The notes under the pieces: generated by a model | Told to the model about the DNA's origin: nothing | Databases searched by the model: none | Seen by the model: the letters and a program-made list of their open reading frames with translations, nothing else | Program-made: the position numbers and the translations under genes | Source: Pectobacterium versatile | GTDB lineage: Bacteria; Pseudomonadota; Gammaproteobacteria; Enterobacterales; Enterobacteriaceae | Length of the DNA: 64,000 nt | Direction of reading: 5' to 3' | NCBI RefSeq assembly: GCF_020166435.1 | Contig: NZ_JAINZP010000021.1 | Span: forward strand, 1 to 64,000 | Shown: positions 60,288 to 64,000 of the stretch, in pieces | Layout of the letters: every line of letters begins with the position of its first letter | Position numbering within the stretch: the stretch's first letter is position 1

Positions 60288-61907
60288 TTAGCGGGCATCG
60301 GCCAGCGCAATGTTCTGGCGCAGGCCGGGCAGCACATTACCCAGTTCCATGTTTTCTCTTGCGATCTGGAAACGGGAAACGGACTGTTGCAGATTAATAA
60401 CCTGCTCCTGAAGTGAATTCGCTGACGTCGCGACTTCGGATACCAAGGATGCATTCTGCTGAGTCACACCATCCATCTGGTTGATGGCGATATTGATCTG
60501 TGAAATACCGCGACTCTGCTCGCTGGAAGCCAGCGTGATCTCATCCATAATATCGACCACTTTTTTCACATCCATCAGCACTTCGTCCATAGTGTTACCC
60601 GCGACTTCAACCAGCCCCGCGCCCTTTTCAATACGGCTGAGAGAGTCATCGATCATAGTGCCGATCTCTTTCGCGGCCGTCGCACTGCGCGCAGCCAGCA
60701 TCCGCACTTCGGAAGCCACTACCGCAAAGCCTTTACCGTATTGACCCGCACGCGCAGATTCCACCGCCGCGTTCAGCGCCAACAGGTTGGTCTGGAAAGC
60801 GATGCCGTCGATTACGCCAACAATGTCGGAGATCTTGGCAGAACTCTGCTTGATGGAACGCATGGTATCAACCACTTCAGAGACAACGTTCCCGCCGCGA
60901 GACGCGGAATTAGAGGCTTTCAGCGCCAGATCGTTGGCTTTACGCGTGTTGTCTTCGTTGTTTTTCACCGTCGACATGATCTGTTCCATGCTTGAAGCGG
61001 TTTCATCCAACGAGGCCGCCTGCTGCTCGGTGCGGCTAGAGAGGTCTATGTTGCCGGATGCTATTTCTTCAACCCCAACACTTATCGCATCGGTTCCGTT
61101 ACGCACCACGCGCACCATATTTTCCAGCCCGTCACGCATGCGTTGAACCGCAGCAAACAGATGTGCAATTTCATTTTTCCCACTGCTATCAATCTGCGCT
61201 CGCAGGTCACCTTCAGCAATGCGGTCAAAGACGGAAATAGCCTGATTCAGCGGTTTCACGATCATATTGGTCATCACAGACCAAGCCAGCGCCGCCAGCA
61301 GCAACGCACAGGCGATCGCGCCGTACAGGATAGTTTCCATCAGTTCCACGCGGTCATTCGAATCCGCGTAGGCTTCATGAATATTCTCCAGCTTGAAGGC
61401 AACCAACGCTTTAGAGGATTTATCAAATGCGGCATACAGTACCGTCGATTTCCCCGCACGCTGGCGATATTCATCTAGATTCCCGGCGTTAAGCGCCGCA
61501 AATGCCGGATCAATAAACTCTTGCATCAGCGTATTGCGTTTTTCGGCCATATCCGAAGAAATGACTTTTTCCGCTTCGGACTGTGGGTATTTCAGGTATT
61601 CCTGCCATTTCTCGCTCGCACCATCGACCTTGCCTCTGGCGCGTCCCAGCGCAACTTTAGCAGCCTCGACGTCCCCTTTCCCCATTAATGATTCGTACAG
61701 ACGTAAATCCAATCGACCACGCAGCAGCAGTTCGGAGCTGTCATTCAGTGCAACCAGCCCTGGCAGCACTTCCATATCGACGCGAGCAAATGATTTATTC
61801 CCTGACTGAACAGCAACCAACCCTAACACGCCGACGAAAAGCAGTAACGCCGCTAAAGAAAACACCATCATGCTGAGTGCAGTACGAATCTTTATCTTAC
61901 GAAACAT
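60288..61907 (-). CDS. Methyl-accepting chemotaxis protein (Tar-type sensor)
   Basis: 539 residues. First span about 10-33, a TarH-like periplasmic helical domain (about 34-190), second span about 191-213, HAMP, and the signalling domain with [20 protein letters not shown] and YGKGFAVVASEVRMLAARSA. Methylation helix phrase SSRTEQQAASLDETASSMEQ. No NWETF-like tail (ends NIALADAR), so it would depend on other receptors for adaptation. Convergent with the other receptor gene; a relic of its own 3' end type lies at 57864. Confidence 0.96.
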   Translation of the reverse strand: MFRKIKIRTALSMMVFSLAALLLFVGVLGLVAVQSGNKSFARVDMEVLPGLVALNDSSELLLRGRLDLRLYESLMGKGDVEAAKVALGRARGKVDGASEKWQEYLKYPQSEAEKVISSDMAEKRNTLMQEFIDPAFAALNAGNLDEYRQRAGKSTVLYAAFDKSSKALVAFKLENIHEAYADSNDRVELMETILYGAIACALLLAALAWSVMTNMIVKPLNQAISVFDRIAEGDLRAQIDSSGKNEIAHLFAAVQRMRDGLENMVRVVRNGTDAISVGVEEIASGNIDLSSRTEQQAASLDETASSMEQIMSTVKNNEDNTRKANDLALKASNSASRGGNVVSEVVDTMRSIKQSSAKISDIVGVIDGIAFQTNLLALNAAVESARAGQYGKGFAVVASEVRMLAARSATAAKEIGTMIDDSLSRIEKGAGLVEVAGNTMDEVLMDVKKVVDIMDEITLASSEQSRGISQINIAINQMDGVTQQNASLVSEVATSANSLQEQVINLQQSVSRFQIARENMELGNVLPGLRQNIALADAR

Positions 61908-62107
61908 AAATTATCCCTGTAGTCTGAAAACAAGAAAGGGTGAGCGGCAGCTCTACAGCAGAACTGTTCGGTTATTTACGTAATAGTCGTTATATTTCAA
62001 TTTTCATTGCTATAGCAATTCATTTGCTAAAGCATTCGCGTAGCTATCGCCTGAAATAAATTCGTTATAAAACCGTAATAAAAATAAAGAAACGTATAAA
62101 GAAGATA

Positions 62108-62141
62108 CTGACCGACAGAAAATAGGCATTCTGTCAGTCAG
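62108..62141 (-). terminator. Terminator after the MetX-like hydrolase gene
   Basis: CTGACCGACAGAA (62108-62120) pairs with TTCTGTCAGTCAG (62129-62141) with one mismatch. A T-rich stretch follows on the minus strand. Confidence 0.75.
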
Positions 62142-62147
62142 TAGGAT

Positions 62148-63227
62148 TTATTTTTTATTATTTTTCTGAGACTGATTCTTTGCTAAGAAACGTTGCAATT
62201 CATCTTTATAAAACTTCGCCGACATCATCGTGCCATGTCCACTGGTATCTTTACTGGCAGGAATAAGGAACAACGTCGCCTGCTTAATTTTCTTAAGCTC
62301 ATTATCCAAGATGCCTGTTTCAATAGGATTACGCTCATCATCTGCAGAGTTAATCACCAGAACAGGCACCTTAATTTTATTCAGTTCCGGTGCCGCGTTA
62401 TAATTCGCAGACGAGCCCCAGATATAAATAAAGTCGTTGGCATCGCTGGTCGACGGTGCCGCAAGGCGATCTTCTACCAGTTTGTCGGCCTGTGCACGCG
62501 TTGGTGCTTTGCTCTGATACGCCAGTGTGCCGCCGGTGGTGGCGATACTGAACATAATGTTGGCCGTTTTCAGCGTTGGCGGCTGCTGTGTGTAATCACC
62601 GTTATTCCACACCGGATCGTTCTTGATGGATTCAATCAAGATGCGACGCATCATCCAATTACGACCGGACAGTTCATTTGGCAACGATGCCATTGGCACC
62701 AGCGCATCCATCATATCTGGGTATTTTTCACCCCAAAGCCAGGTTTGCATGCCGCCCATGGAATATCCCATCACCAGGCGCAGGTGGTTAATACCCAACC
62801 CTTCTTTGATTAAGCGATATTGTGCCTGCACCATATCGTTATAATCGTACTGTGGAAATTTCATCCGCAAGCCGTCTGAAGGTTTGGACGATTTTCCAGA
62901 ACCAATGCTCTCCGGCATGATAATAAAATATTTACTGCTATCCAGCGCCTGACCCGGCCCGAAAAGCTCTCCACCAAAGCCATTTGCTAACAGTGATTTA
63001 ATCGGCTGGTTCGTTCCATGTAGCAATAAGACAGCGGGCTTGGTTTTATCACCGATCGTGTAGTAGTGAATACGCAGATCTTTTAATTTTTCGCCGCTGT
63101 TGAAGGTAAATTCGGGCGCAATCCAGTCGCCTTCTTTGGGCTCTGGGAAATTGGCCTGTGCATGCGTTAATGGTGACAGCATTAACAGAAATGCGCCCAC
63201 CACCCCTGATAGAATTCGATTAATCAT
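62148..63227 (-). CDS. Exported MetX-like alpha/beta hydrolase
   Basis: 359 residues from ATG 63227, preferred over 63248 because the product then begins with a normal signal peptide (MINRILSGVVGAFLLMLSPL, cut after THA). Homoserine-acetyltransferase-like fold: LRIHYYTIGDKTKPAVLLLH, LFGPGQALDSSKYFIIMPES, nucleophile elbow GYSMGGMQ, acidic residue in INSADDERNP, histidine in SGHGTMM. MetX enzymes are cytoplasmic, so this exported paralogue has another, unknown substrate. Lysine-rich C-terminus. Confidence 0.88.
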   Translation of the reverse strand: MINRILSGVVGAFLLMLSPLTHAQANFPEPKEGDWIAPEFTFNSGEKLKDLRIHYYTIGDKTKPAVLLLHGTNQPIKSLLANGFGGELFGPGQALDSSKYFIIMPESIGSGKSSKPSDGLRMKFPQYDYNDMVQAQYRLIKEGLGINHLRLVMGYSMGGMQTWLWGEKYPDMMDALVPMASLPNELSGRNWMMRRILIESIKNDPVWNNGDYTQQPPTLKTANIMFSIATTGGTLAYQSKAPTRAQADKLVEDRLAAPSTSDANDFIYIWGSSANYNAAPELNKIKVPVLVINSADDERNPIETGILDNELKKIKQATLFLIPASKDTSGHGTMMSAKFYKDELQRFLAKNQSQKNNKK

Positions 63228-63493
63228 AAATAACTCTTCGGTAATCATGAAGTCGTGAAGCCGCGATTTTAATGTCTATTAGGAAAAATCCCAATAAACA
63301 TAAGCAAACTAATAATAAAAAGAGATTATTCTCTGATTTTTTTATTTATCGCGAGAGATTCTACAGATAGTTTTTAATAGGATGATATTTAACGCATTCC
63401 TGTTAATCGTCCGGCTACGTAGCTCATGCTTTTCACTCGACATTCGCGTTTATAAAAACAGCGAAGTGCGTTTTTTTTGCTCAAAAATATAAT

Positions 63494-63766
63494 CATACTC
63501 TAAATAATTCGAGTTTCAGGACAAAAACGGCAAGGCGTTTTTGAACAGTGCTTGCGCTGACCCCGAGGGGGTGAGGCCATAAGGTCGAATAACGCGGCAA
63601 GAGAGGGAGTCCCGATGAGCTTACTCAGTAAGTGATTCGGGTGACTGACAAACCTGCCATAGGCAGGTTTGAACGCTGCTTGCAGCGGCCCCAACGGGGC
63701 GAGGCACACGCAAGTGTGCCGAGTAGCGTAGCCAACGCACATGCAACTTGAAGTATGACGAGTATA
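63494..63766. repeat. Palindromic interspersed element (MITE-like), copy 2
   Basis: 273 bp, same orientation as copy 1 at 6697-6967. About 160 bases in the right half are almost unchanged. Differences in the left half keep the hairpins: the ends are ATACTC...GAGTAT instead of ATACCC...GGGTAT, and CAGTGC/GCGCTG replaces CAACGC/GCGTTG. Inserted between the hydrolase gene and the M48 gene, apparently without target damage. Confidence 0.85.
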
Positions 63767-63772
63767 GAAAGA

Positions 63773-63799
63773 GATCGTGTGCGGTGAAACCACACACGA
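63773..63799 (-). terminator. Hairpin after the M48-type protease gene
   Basis: ATCGTGTG pairs with CACACGAT around a ~10-base loop. It lies about 50 bases beyond the stop of the minus-strand protease gene; CTCTTTCT follows. Confidence 0.5.
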
Positions 63800-63847
63800 T
63801 TAACACAAGGTAGGGTTAGATCGGAGGTGAGAATCGAGAACTGAGGA

Positions 63848-64000
63848 TTAGTGCTTATTCATCTCGCTTTCAATGGCTTTCAGCCGCTCATCCATATCTG
63901 GGTGCGTACTCAGCCAGTCCGGTAAATCCAGAGAATCAATTTCATCCTGACTGCGGTCGTTAGCGATCAAGGCCCGATACATCGCCTGCATCGACTGAAG
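63848..64000 (-). CDS. M48-type metalloprotease, C-terminal part (gene runs off the window)
   Basis: Minus-strand codons from the window end read LQSMQAMYRALIANDRSQDE, then SLDLPDWLSTHPDMDERLKA and IESEMNKH with stop TAA at 63850-63848. LSTHPDMDERL is typical of the C-terminal end of M48/BepA-type zinc proteases. The catalytic HExxH lies outside the window. Confidence 0.7.
   Translation of the reverse strand, partial: LQSMQAMYRALIANDRSQDEIDSLDLPDWLSTHPDMDERLKAIESEMNKH

Overview
The window looks like a chromosomal segment of a Pectobacterium-type soft-rot enterobacterium. The basis is the close match, as I recall the E. coli proteins, of the core genes (aspA, roxA, lptG/lptF, pepA, holC, valS, kptA), two chemoreceptors, and two near-identical copies of a ~270 bp palindromic element. 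The genus is inference; the enterobacterial assignment is firm. I see no rRNA and no CRISPR array, and one tRNA gene (leuX).

Left part (1-16.4 kb). The first ~0.8 kb is the immunity/leader end of a P4-like satellite prophage: a cloverleaf-like CI-type RNA flanked by sequences complementary to it, then one small gene. Next is a minus-strand trio of envelope genes of unknown function: an OmpA-like lipoprotein with glycine zippers, a five-span membrane protein, and an exported vWA-like protein. Then come a LysR regulator, one copy of the palindromic element, aspA, a four-gene exporter (outer-membrane factor, HlyD adaptor, two ABC-2 permeases, no ATPase gene), an exported alpha/beta hydrolase and roxA.

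Accessory part (about 16.4-49.4 kb). This is AT-rich in places and full of breaks. It starts with an orphan HEILH metallopeptidase gene, an IS3 remnant fused to an HNH endonuclease remnant, a frameshifted membrane gene, and a rhuM-mrr fusion scar. Then come two tandem units, each headed by a P4-type integrase read away from a leuX-like 3' end. Unit A (to ~29.07 kb) has hsdM-hsdS-hsdR and integrase 1; its attachment site keeps 15 bp of leuX. Unit B (to leuX at 49.41-49.50 kb) holds a CopG/DUF6088 pair, DUF4942, the CbtA/CbeA toxin-antitoxin pair, a RadC-like protein, a cluster of small exported proteins of unknown function, an AlpA / inovirus-Gp2-like module, a helicase remnant, mrr, and a seven-gene operon: a Cas2/VapD-like small protein, a half-size HsdS, hsdM, hsdS, rhuM, hsdR and a YgjP-like metallopeptidase. 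The region is therefore a DNA-restriction island carrying two complete type I systems plus Mrr.

Right part (49.5-64 kb). Core genes resume: lptF-lptG (LPS export), pepA, holC-valS, kptA, two methyl-accepting chemotaxis genes facing each other (with a 55 bp relic of a chemoreceptor 3' end before the pair), an exported MetX-like alpha/beta hydrolase, the second palindromic element and the 3' end of an M48-type protease gene.

The best candidates for undescribed biology are the Cas2-like/half-S head of the second type I operon, the OmpA/membrane/vWA trio, the small exported-protein cluster at 32.3-34.4 kb, and the HEILH protein. The palindromic element shows compensatory differences between copies. 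All functional proposals for these are inference from sequence reading; no database search was possible.
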